This document shows, one piece after another, positions 17,054 through 24,615 of a stretch of DNA of 39,707 nucleotides. The notes under the pieces were generated by a model, which worked only from the letters and a program-made list of their open reading frames with translations, searched no databases and had not been told where the DNA came from. Position 1 is the stretch's first letter; each line of letters starts with the position of its first letter. Origin of the DNA: Trichomonas tenax (taxonomy: Eukaryota; Parabasalia; Trichomonadida; Trichomonadidae). The stretch covers positions 1 to 39,707 of the forward strand of contig JALKBU010000446.1 in assembly GCA_023091735.1 (NCBI GenBank), given 5' to 3'. Both the position numbers and the translations under genes were made by a program.

Positions 17054-18499
17054 ATGAGTGAAGAAGAAATTGAAGAAGAAGTGCAGGAATCAATGCCTGA
17101 CGATCCAAAACCTGATCAGAAAGGGAAGCAAATAGAGAAAATAATTGTAACAGGAATGGATAATTTAGATGCAGAAATTCTTGGAAGAAAATATGGAAAA
17201 ATTTATGGAGAATGGGAAATTAATACAACAAAGTATCTCGAACTGTTTGTAGGTCAAGTAACAAAAGTTAATTTTATTGATTCACAGCATCCAAAATTAA
17301 AAAATTATTTAGATGAACTTGAAGATGGACAAACAATGGCTTTATCAGTGAAACGCACAAAAAGAGAAATAGTAGTAGTCCAATTCTGTAGTTCTAAGGC
17401 CTGTTTGATCATTAAATACACAAGTAAACCTGAAGAAATCAAGAATTTTATATTGAATCATGAATTCGTTGTTTTCTCAAAATTTAAATACATAGAAGCA
17501 TTTAAGGCAGAATTTGGAAGTGATTTCGACTTTAAGAATTATGATATCTACAAAACAATGAAGAAAGCCAAAATGGGAAAGAACAGATTCCTCGATAAAA
17601 AGCCAACAATGGGACCAACAAACATCACTCAAAAATATCTCACTGGAAAACTTTCTGCTTTTACAGTTATCCAATTATCAATCGAAGTTGTCTCTACTTA
17701 TAACTGCATAACAAAGTTCATCGAATATGTTAACAATCCAGTTAAAACAAAGCCGCAGAAGGAAAGCAAGAAAATCAAAGAAAAAGCCGAACCTAAGCCA
17801 AAGAAAAAAGAGATTGAAGAGGCGCCAATTCTCGAATATTTTGATGTTACTAATGTTGATAAATTAGACGCCGCAATTTTAAGTAATAACATAAAAGCAT
17901 TAACAGGAAACTGGCCGCCTGGTCATATGAAAGAAGTTGAATTTTTCGAAGGACAAATGACATCAGTAATGTTTGTTAAATCTGATGAACCAAATCTGAA
18001 CCAAATATTGTATCAATACGATGACAGTCAACCTATTGTTATGGATCTTGAATGGAATCCATGCAAACAGAATCAAGTCGCTCTGTTTCAAATGTGTAGC
18101 TCTAAAGGATGCTTGATTATTCAATACAATAAGTTCTCTCCTGCTTTACGTAATTTCATTCAATCACATCAATTCATAATGAAAGATATTTCAAATGACT
18201 ATCCAATGCTGATGAAGACTTTTGACAATAAGTTCAGTTGCGAGATTAACGACATTGCAAAAACTGTTCTTAGAAAGTATAAAATTACTGAGAATTTTGA
18301 TTCAATGATTGCACTTTTTGTTGATAAGAAACCATGCGGTACTTTCAAGGACCAGAAAATATCCAAATCGAAATGGGATCGATTGGTCACAGTCCCAATG
18401 ATGCTCTATGCTGCTTACGATGTTGTTGGCCTCTACAACTGCATCCCCAACTTCGCCAATGCTGCTGAAATTGCAAAAGATTTACAAGAAGAATTATAA
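17054..18499 (+). CDS. Tandem 3'-5' exonuclease-like (DEDD) protein; first copy degenerate
   Basis: The 481-residue protein holds two related RNase-H-like domains, about 30-235 and 265-481, joined by a Lys-rich linker (about 235-260). Shared landmarks are ILxxxxKxxxGxW, FxGQxTxVxF, QFCSSKACLIIKY versus QMCSSKGCLIIQY, and STYNCI versus GLYNCI. The second domain keeps the first DEDD motif as MDLEW (Asp331, Glu333) and the last as YAAYD (Tyr452, Asp456), like WRN/RNase D exonucleases. In the first domain these positions read MALSV and QLSIE, so the metal ligands are gone. The second copy may be an active nuclease and the first a binding module. RNA or DNA substrate cannot be told from sequence. 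An acidic N-terminal tail (residues 1-15) precedes it. Confidence 0.75.
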   Translation: MSEEEIEEEVQESMPDDPKPDQKGKQIEKIIVTGMDNLDAEILGRKYGKIYGEWEINTTKYLELFVGQVTKVNFIDSQHPKLKNYLDELEDGQTMALSVKRTKREIVVVQFCSSKACLIIKYTSKPEEIKNFILNHEFVVFSKFKYIEAFKAEFGSDFDFKNYDIYKTMKKAKMGKNRFLDKKPTMGPTNITQKYLTGKLSAFTVIQLSIEVVSTYNCITKFIEYVNNPVKTKPQKESKKIKEKAEPKPKKKEIEEAPILEYFDVTNVDKLDAAILSNNIKALTGNWPPGHMKEVEFFEGQMTSVMFVKSDEPNLNQILYQYDDSQPIVMDLEWNPCKQNQVALFQMCSSKGCLIIQYNKFSPALRNFIQSHQFIMKDISNDYPMLMKTFDNKFSCEINDIAKTVLRKYKITENFDSMIALFVDKKPCGTFKDQKISKSKWDRLVTVPMMLYAAYDVVGLYNCIPNFANAAEIAKDLQEEL

Positions 18500-18887
18500 T
18501 GCTTATTGTTAGATATGTTAATAAATATAAAGCTTTAGTTTAACATATTATCATTATAAAAACTTTATACAACGAACTTGTTTGCAGGAGTTCGACCTGA
18601 TTGATAATCTTGAATTATTGCAACATTTTTAGATTTAGTTTGAAATTTTCCCCTTATAATGAATATTTAAACGACAACAATGTAAAAACTGTATCCAAAA
18701 TTACTCTTTTATAGATCAAAAACTTAGTTTTGATAATATTTCGATATTGAATTATGAAATATGTTTTGATAAAGAGATCACAGCATATTTTGTATGTTTA
18801 TGTAGAAAATAGAGTAAGATGATAATTATTTATTTATTTTGAACAGCTAAAAAAATAATATAGGATTTTTGAGGAAAAAAAACAAAA
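18500..18887. other. Convergent intergenic region, no gene seen
   Basis: This AT-rich stretch lies between the 3' ends of the exonuclease-like gene (plus) and the kinase gene (minus). It should hold both 3' ends. No hairpin or coding remnant stands out. Confidence 0.4.
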
Positions 18888-19961
18888 TTATATAAGTAAG
18901 CAACAGCCGCCGCCGCCTTCATTGGCCTTTTCGTTATTGGAATCATTTCCTTCGTTAATGGAGTCATTCATGTCTATATTTTCGTTTCTTGCGCCTTCTT
19001 CCCAAGAACCAAGAACCTGTGATGAGCTTCCGATAACACTGCCGCTGTTTGGAGCAACAATGAGCGACATTGAGCCGAATTGAGCGGAAAGAGAACCTCC
19101 ATAGTCTGTGCCACCACCTTCATTGTCTCCAATCTCAGTGATGTCGTGGAGGAGGTCGTGGAGAAGCTCGTAGTTTGGCTCATCGGCGAAACCGAGTGTC
19201 GATAAGTGCTGCGCGAAATCGTTAAATTGTGGTGGCAAACCAACACAAAGCTTAGCAACACCTCTGCGTTTGATCTGCGCGACAGCGTCCTTCGATGTTT
19301 GGGCCTTCCATGGTAAAGGTGGCGCGAATAATTCGATCAAAAGATAAAATAGAGACCAAAGGTCATCTCTACGGCCCAAATCGGCGCCATCGTGGCTATT
19401 AAGTGATGCGTAACGTGATGTGCCTCTAAAGCCGACATTTGGACGTTCAGGCTCAATTGTTCCATCTTTATTTCGCCAACGCTTTGCCAAACCGAAGTCG
19501 ATCAGGCAGACGTCCAAATCAGCAGGCCTGCCTCTGAAAACGAAGTTCGATGGTTTAATGTCACGATGGACATAACCAGCGTCGTGGAATTTGTGAATTG
19601 CCGTTAACATCGCATCTCCCAATCTTCCGACCTCGCTGAGTGGCAGAATGCCGCCGGGGTGGTTCTCCTGGAAGATTCTGACTGACATGCCAAGCATTTC
19701 GATCACCATGTAAGATAATCCTTGATGATTTCCAGATTCGTAGAATTTCGGAAATGTACCGAGCTCTGAGAGATCCTGATTGACGAGTGCTTCGGTTGCG
19801 AGGATTGGTTTTGAAACAGACGGAAATTCGAATTTCATAGCATATAAAGCCTGTTCTTCCTGCTCCTTTTTGGCTGACCAGACAGAGCCGAAAGCGCCGT
19901 GACCAATACACTGGACAAGTCTGTAGTCACCAAACTTGGCGCCTTGTTTCAGCTTTTCCAT
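18888..19961 (-). CDS. CK1/TTBK-type protein kinase with C-terminal CaaX motif
   Basis: The 357-residue protein has a kinase domain at about 10-280 with all key elements: Gly loop GHGAFGSVW, Lys in YAMKFEF, HRDIKPSN catalytic loop, IDFGLAK metal-binding motif. The CK1/TTBK signature replaces APE (GFRGTSRYASLNSH, then RRDDLWSLFYLLIE). It should phosphorylate Ser/Thr, typically acidic or primed sites. The tail (about 285-357) is Ser/Gly/Asn/Glu-rich and ends in GGGGCCLLI. The last four residues CLLI fit a CaaX prenylation box with Leu/Ile at the end, which favours geranylgeranylation; the extra Cys could be palmitoylated. This suggests membrane anchoring, as for yeast Yck kinases, which use a C-terminal Cys pair. 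The locus is GC-richer than its neighbours. Confidence 0.9.
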   Translation of the reverse strand: MEKLKQGAKFGDYRLVQCIGHGAFGSVWSAKKEQEEQALYAMKFEFPSVSKPILATEALVNQDLSELGTFPKFYESGNHQGLSYMVIEMLGMSVRIFQENHPGGILPLSEVGRLGDAMLTAIHKFHDAGYVHRDIKPSNFVFRGRPADLDVCLIDFGLAKRWRNKDGTIEPERPNVGFRGTSRYASLNSHDGADLGRRDDLWSLFYLLIELFAPPLPWKAQTSKDAVAQIKRRGVAKLCVGLPPQFNDFAQHLSTLGFADEPNYELLHDLLHDITEIGDNEGGGTDYGGSLSAQFGSMSLIVAPNSGSVIGSSSQVLGSWEEGARNENIDMNDSINEGNDSNNEKANEGGGGCCLLI

Positions 19962-20137
19962 TTTTAAAAAAAAATTTCTAAAGAAAAACAGAGTTTTTCA
20001 ATGCAAGCGATCAATAGCTAAAATTTTGGTAAAAATGGATATTGTAATTGTTTCCAATATCGGTTTTCTTATTTATATGATCCAAAAATTTTGAGTTATG
20101 ACTTTTTCAATGCTTAAATGTTTAGGAAAATAAAATT

Positions 20138-20143
20138 AAAAAA
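20138..20143 (-). terminator. Pol III terminator of the tRNA
   Basis: A run of six T on the minus strand begins one base after the tRNA 3' end, the usual RNA polymerase III stop signal. Confidence 0.8.
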
Positions 20144-20144
20144 T

Positions 20145-20216
20145 GGTTCCGCTGGGGCTCGAACCCAAGACCTTAGCGTTATCAGCACTACGCTCTACCT
20201 ACTGAGCTACGAAACC
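20145..20216 (-). tRNA. tRNA-Ile, anticodon GAT
   Basis: The 72-nt gene folds into a complete cloverleaf. The acceptor stem is GGTTTCG/CGGAACC, the D arm GCTC-AGTAGGTA-GAGC, the anticodon arm TAGTG-CTGATAA-CGCTA, the variable loop AGGTC and the T arm TTGGG-TTCGAGC-CCCAG. The anticodon GAT reads ATC and ATT. The body (TAGCTCAG, GCTxATAACGC, AAGGTC, GGTTCGA) matches eukaryotic tRNA-Ile, where the anticodon is normally AAT (inosine-modified). There is no intron and CCA is not encoded. Internal A and B boxes are present (TAGCTCAGTAGG; GGTTCGAGCC). Confidence 0.93.
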
Positions 20217-20457
20217 GCACAACATAAAATAATCTTTATTCTATTTCACGTAACTTCTTACAAAACAACATCTGTTTTTTTCATTTATGTCTTGGAGCTT
20301 AATCAGGATAAGTCTCTTGGAATAGGCATATATAAATTTTAATTATAAACAATCAATGGTCGATTCGGATTATTAAATATGATAATATTCTATAATAAAA
20401 GAACTCATTAAGGTACAAATATCATGGGCTCAAAGAATTCGATTCAAAAGTATATAA

Positions 20458-21132
20458 TTATGCATCTTCTTCACCTGGATAGAAAAATATATCATCAACA
20501 GCAGTGTCTGATTCTAATTTTGTGCTTGCCTTTGGAATAACTACGTCACATCCTGATCTAATCTGAATTTCATCAACTCCTAAATTGCCCGGTTCTGTTC
20601 CTTCTCTTCTTGCGATCTCAGAAAGGAGTGCAGCACGATATAACAGAAGCGACTGACGGCGTTTGAAGCACTGTTGGCGCATATAGTCAATGGATATAAT
20701 GGATGGTATGTTGATTTTTTCTGCTTGCTCTTTCGGAATTTCGTATTTTTGGGCATTTTCTTGGCGTGCTCTTTCCCACTCGGAATTTGCACGATCCCAT
20801 TTCGTACTAACGAGCAAGCCGCCCTTGAATATGTATCCAGATTCCTTCAATTTCTCTGGATTGTTGATTAATTCTTCGTTATCTTTTTGTATTGCAAATG
20901 GATCTGCGCGTATGTTATCATACTCTGATATAGCTTGTTTCTTGATCAGTCGGCAAATTGTTGCTCTTAAAGCAGAGCGCTGTCTCCAAGGAAGATATCC
21001 CTGCATTAGATCCCATTGAGTGAGTCCATATTTCATGCAGATTTTCCTTAGTACTGATACTTCACATGGGCTCTGTGATCCTGTAAAAATATGAACAAGA
21101 TACCCGCTTTCAACATCTCCCTTTTTTTCCAT
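20458..21132 (-). CDS. Possible Myb/SANT-like protein, 224 residues
   Basis: The 224-residue soluble protein starts at the ATG at 21132. Residues about 20-80 contain LRKICMKYGLTQWDLM, then LPWRQRSALRATICRLIKKQ, reminiscent of the helix pattern of Myb/SANT modules (Trp/aromatic spacing, basic third helix). A Lys/Glu/Arg-rich middle follows (KWDRANSEWERARQENAQKY), then a helical MRQQCFKRRQSLLLYRAALLSEIARR and an acidic tail ending in EEDA. If it is DNA-binding it would be nuclear; this is tentative. It is divergent from CAF1 and shares the 21140-21262 motif array with it. Confidence 0.6.
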   Translation of the reverse strand: MEKKGDVESGYLVHIFTGSQSPCEVSVLRKICMKYGLTQWDLMQGYLPWRQRSALRATICRLIKKQAISEYDNIRADPFAIQKDNEELINNPEKLKESGYIFKGGLLVSTKWDRANSEWERARQENAQKYEIPKEQAEKINIPSIISIDYMRQQCFKRRQSLLLYRAALLSEIARREGTEPGNLGVDEIQIRSGCDVVIPKASTKLESDTAVDDIFFYPGEEDA

Positions 21133-21139
21133 GAAAAGA

Positions 21140-21262
21140 GAAAAGTGACGAATCTCCGATAAAAGTGATAATTGTCAAAAGGTGACAAACTAACATAAAA
21201 GTGACTTTGATAACAAAATGTGACATTTTGAATAAAAGTGGCAAAAGATTAAAAGGTGACAA
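21140..21262. promoter_or_regulatory. Seven AAAAGTGACA-type motifs at 17-20 bp spacing between divergent genes
   Basis: GTGA or GTGG cores preceded by A-runs occur at 21145, 21165, 21182, 21201, 21220, 21238 and 21256, with spacing 20, 17, 19, 19, 18 and 18 bp. The last copy ends three bases before the CAF1 ATG; the first lies about 12 bp before the other gene's ATG in opposite orientation (TCACTTTT). The array fills the whole 132-bp divergent gap. It is probably a bidirectional promoter. Confidence 0.6.
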
Positions 21263-21264
21263 CA

Positions 21265-22026
21265 ATGAAACCTGTTGACGAAGTTATTGATGTTTGGGCT
21301 AATAATGTTGAAGAAGAATTAACTAAAATATCAAAACTCGTCGAAACTTACAGATTTATTGGTATGGATACTGAATTTTCTGGTTTTATTGTTAAAACTT
21401 ACAATAATACGCCAGAAGATATCAAATATCACGCTGAACAACAAAATGTCAATCTACTAAAGCTTATTCAAATAGGTATAACATTAGGAGACGAAAAAGG
21501 CAACAAGCCTCAACCAATTTGCACATGGCAATTTAATTTCAAGTTTGACGTAAATTCAGATATACAAGCAGCTGAGTCCATCAGTTTGCTTCGCCAGTCA
21601 GGTATTGATTTCAACAAAATTCTCGAAAACGGAATTGATATTTACGATTTTGTTCCTTTATTCTATGCAAGTGGACTTGTAATGAATGACAAAATCAATT
21701 GGATCACATTCCAGTGCGGATATGATATTGCATATCTCGTTAAACTTGTTTCGGCACAACCAATGCCTAAATCTGAATCAGATTTTGCAAAAATCGTTAA
21801 AGTATACTTCCCTAACTACTACGATTTAAGATATATTCTTGGCACAATATCTGATCAAGTTGGATCACTTCAAGATGTCGCGAATGAATTAAATGTTCAC
21901 AGATATGGTCCAACACACCAGGCTGGTTCTGACTCTTACGTGACCCTCTTGTCTTTCTATAAGGCAATGCAGGAACACTTTGGAGGAAATCTAACACAGG
22001 AAAATTTCCGAAATAAGGGCCAGTAA
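21265..22026 (+). CDS. CAF1/POP2 (CNOT7-like): CAF1/POP2 family deadenylase (CCR4-NOT complex)
   Basis: The start is the ATG at 21265 (MKPVDEV); the frame is open upstream only through a GTG. The 253-residue protein is a DEDDh 3'-5' exoribonuclease that shortens mRNA poly(A) tails as part of the CCR4-NOT complex in cytoplasm and nucleus. All catalytic residues are present: Asp35 and Glu37 (GMDTEF), Asp154 (CGYDIAYL), His218 and Asp223 (HQAGSDS). Family motifs include IDVWANNVEEEL, KLIQIGITL, WQFNFKF, and FYASGLVMN. Length is slightly shorter than human CNOT7 (285), lacking only a C-terminal tail. The gene should be active and essential. Confidence 0.95.
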   Translation: MKPVDEVIDVWANNVEEELTKISKLVETYRFIGMDTEFSGFIVKTYNNTPEDIKYHAEQQNVNLLKLIQIGITLGDEKGNKPQPICTWQFNFKFDVNSDIQAAESISLLRQSGIDFNKILENGIDIYDFVPLFYASGLVMNDKINWITFQCGYDIAYLVKLVSAQPMPKSESDFAKIVKVYFPNYYDLRYILGTISDQVGSLQDVANELNVHRYGPTHQAGSDSYVTLLSFYKAMQEHFGGNLTQENFRNKGQ

Positions 22027-22236
22027 GTTCTATATATCATCTGTTTCTATCTATTGTAAATAAATATATGAGTTTTTAAAACGATTATTGTTGTTAAATT
22101 TTATATCATCAAAATCATCAAATGTTTTGATCATTATAAAACATCGCAGAAAGTGACGTGTAGAAGAAATGAGGGAATACAAAGAAAATAGTTTTTAGAA
22201 TATATGACAAATACAAAAAGAAATTAAACAATTATA

Positions 22237-22914
22237 TTACTTTTTGAAGAAAGTAGTAGTAATCTTTTGGTTGCGATGACGAAGTTTGATAATAGCAGTT
22301 TTAAGTTCGTCATCAGTCGAAAATTCGCAAATATCAGGCCTAGGGCCATTATTCTGTAAATCCCATAATTCTGCTTCATTTCTTGCAAATTTACGGATAT
22401 CTTCTGGGTGATGTTTAACATACATGTTATATTGGCGCATTTGGCTTTCTCCATCGAGCATCTGTTTCTGCTTTTCTGCATCTGATATGAATTGCATATC
22501 GGGGTATGCTTGTAAGACTTTCTTTGCTCTCTTTTTCTCACGATCTGTGACTTCCTCACCGTTTAGAGTAATAAGATTCTGACAAGTCGCGAGAACTTTC
22601 AGCCTCCAACGCTTTTGTGCGGAAATTGGGGTTTCGGATAAATCTAATGACTCTAATTTCGGCTGTTTATCTAAACCATCGAGATATTCGATTGGATTGT
22701 TAGATGCAAAAATGCATTTGAGATTTGGCTGTGGTTTGAGTGTTTTGAATGATGTCAACTTATTGTTGGTGCACCATAAGATTTGAAGTGTTGTTTGAAC
22801 TCCTAAACAAGCGAGGGACGAAAGGTCATGATCAGAAATATCAAGGAAACCATCGTCAATCTTTCCAATAACAAATGGCTTGTCGGGCTGAGTTTGCTGC
22901 GGAGTCTCTGCCAT
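22237..22914 (-). CDS. Small leucine-rich-repeat protein (SDS22/U2A'-like)
   Basis: The 225-residue protein has a short LRR domain at about 25-120 with LQILWCTNNKLTSF, LKCIFASNNPIEYL and LESLDLSETPIS, followed by an LRR cap (NLITLNGEEVTDREKKRAKK) typical of SDS22-, U2A'- and axonemal-type LRR proteins. The C-terminal half (130-225) is charged and helical. Such proteins are small docking platforms for phosphatases, spliceosomal or flagellar proteins; which applies here cannot be told. It converges with CAF1 (gap 210 bp). Confidence 0.75.
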   Translation of the reverse strand: MAETPQQTQPDKPFVIGKIDDGFLDISDHDLSSLACLGVQTTLQILWCTNNKLTSFKTLKPQPNLKCIFASNNPIEYLDGLDKQPKLESLDLSETPISAQKRWRLKVLATCQNLITLNGEEVTDREKKRAKKVLQAYPDMQFISDAEKQKQMLDGESQMRQYNMYVKHHPEDIRKFARNEAELWDLQNNGPRPDICEFSTDDELKTAIIKLRHRNQKITTTFFKK

Positions 22915-23567
22915 TTAAATTTTGAGCAAGTTTACAAAGTAAACATCTTTTTTTTCGAAAATGAAATTTATGCGATAATATAATACCAAAAATCATTTTT
23001 CTCATCAAATTTTCGATTTTTATTATTTGACGTGTAAACTAGTTTTGTCAAATTATCAAAAGTACTTGATTTTGATTGCATCCTCTGTGGAAAACATTGT
23101 ATAACAAAATCATCTTTGCATTTTTACAATTTGAAGAAATTATTACATTCAAATATTTATTATTTTCTATCAAAATATTTGAAAAATCAAAATTTCCCAT
23201 TTTAAAACATACTATTTCAGACTTCTAAATCAGTTCATATATTAGATTTTATTATCTTTAGAGATTCATTCAGTAATTGTCCATTAAAACAAAGAATATA
23301 CCGATAAATTTCTTACTCATTAAGTTAAATTGGAAATCGAAGAGAAGAATTGTTTTTATGATTACTTCAAAATTGATTATAGAGAAAACAAAAGTAATTT
23401 TTGAAATCACAAAAAAGTTCGAGATATCGATGTGGTTATATTACAAAAAGTGAATTATATCTGATTTTAAATCTAATCATAATAAAATTTCGAAGCTTTT
23501 GTAATACTTTTTTTTAGCGAAAATCGTTTTCTTACAATCTATCGTAAAGTAACGGTCAGTTTAAATA
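22915..23567. other. Divergent promoter region between LRR gene and centrin
   Basis: This 650-bp AT-rich region contains no gene. TTGACGTGTAAAC and GTTTTGTCAAA motifs near 23027-23052, about 115-140 bp before the LRR gene, are related to the TGACA motifs elsewhere. The 100 bp before centrin hold several T-runs and GTAAAGTAACGGTCAGTTTAA but no phased array. Confidence 0.4.
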
Positions 23568-24056
23568 ATGTCATCAAGACGCAGCAGATCTGGAAAATCC
23601 TCGAAGCCAAATCTTACACCATTGCAACAGCAGGAGATTGATGCAGCCTTCGAGAAATTCGATTCAAACAAATCCGGCACAATCGACCGCCATGAACTTC
23701 GTGTTGCCCTCAAGGCTATGGGATTCGATCTTCCTAAGCAGGAGGTTATGACAATCATCGAGGAGTACGATCCACAGGGACAGGAATTAAACAAGGAGAA
23801 TTTCACAAAGGCTATCGCTGGATTGATGGCTAAGAGGAATCCAAAGGAGGAAGTTAAGAAGTCCTTCACATTATTCGATGCTAACGGTGATAGAAAGATT
23901 GATGTTAATGACTTAACATCGATTATTAGGACAACTGGTCTCAACATCGATCCAAAGACAATACAGGAGATGATTTCCGAGTTCGCTCAGGAAGGAAAGG
24001 ATTACATCTCTCTTGATGACTTCATGGAGATCATGAACCCATCAAAGTCCTATTAA
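23568..24056 (+). CDS. Centrin (calcium-binding EF-hand protein)
   Basis: The 162-residue protein has the centrin layout: a basic Ser/Arg/Lys N-terminus (1-20), LTPLQQQEIDAAFEKFD, then four EF-hands. EF1 (DSNKSGTIDRHE) and EF3 (DANGDRKIDVND) keep the Ca2+-ligand pattern; EF2 (DPQGQELNKENF) and EF4 (AQEGKDYISLDD) are altered and probably weak or non-binding. It ends in FMEIMNPSKSY in place of the usual FMKKTxLY. Centrins act in basal bodies and contractile fibres, fitting a flagellate. GC content and codon use are higher than for neighbours, suggesting strong expression. Calmodulin is excluded by the basic tail and the loss of EF2 and EF4 ligands. Confidence 0.93.
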   Translation: MSSRRSRSGKSSKPNLTPLQQQEIDAAFEKFDSNKSGTIDRHELRVALKAMGFDLPKQEVMTIIEEYDPQGQELNKENFTKAIAGLMAKRNPKEEVKKSFTLFDANGDRKIDVNDLTSIIRTTGLNIDPKTIQEMISEFAQEGKDYISLDDFMEIMNPSKSY

Positions 24057-24615
24057 AAACACTATTTCCCTCTCGGTAAGTTATACGATGATTTAAATGG
24101 TTTTTATATTTATAATACGTAGCGTATTATTGGTAAATATTTAAAATAAAATTTCAAATTTTAATTTTTTTTTAATTTCAGAGTCTTGAGGACGAATAAG
24201 TTCAACCAAACTCTTTTTATACTTATATTAAGATTAGTTCTTCAATAGTTCTCTCCAATCATTGAAAAATAATTATCAAAAAGATATATTTTTCATTTCA
24301 TCCAATATCAAATAAAATATAAACAGTTTATGTACTTTTGGTATTAATTCTTTTATCTATAAGGTCAATCATATATTTTTATTTTCATCATTTTGATTTC
24401 TGCTAAAGAATGTCTTTCGAGGTACACCGAAGACTAGCTTATGAAAAGATAGAGTTAATGAAGCATAATAACACTTTAGAAAAGCATACACATTTTCTTC
24501 TATTCTTAGACTCATTTTCGGAGGCTAAAAGCCTCTTAGACTCATCATGATGAAGAAGAATGATTTAAAAAATAACTAATTTTACATAATACAAACAAAC
24601 AAAAAAATATTTGAA
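24057..24615. other. Convergent 3' region with a GAGGCT-AAA-AGCCTC hairpin
   Basis: This stretch lies between the 3' ends of centrin and the BRCT-like gene. A perfect 6-bp stem with 3-nt loop lies at 24521-24535, flanked by direct repeats CTTAGACTCAT at 24505-24515 and 24534-24544. It could affect 3'-end formation of either gene. No coding sequence is seen. Confidence 0.45.

Noticed and set aside
21256..21264. Upstream GTG start for CAF1 (and similar GTG/TTG starts for the genes at 9894 and 13761)
   Set aside because: Eukaryotic genes; the first in-frame ATG lies a few codons on, directly after the leader motif.
24076..24181. GTAAGT ... TTTCAG, an intron-like interval just after the centrin stop codon
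   Set aside because: It lacks the branch-point/3' splice block (ACTAACACACAG-type) typical of trichomonad introns and lies outside the coding region; such GT-AG pairs are common by chance in AT-rich DNA.
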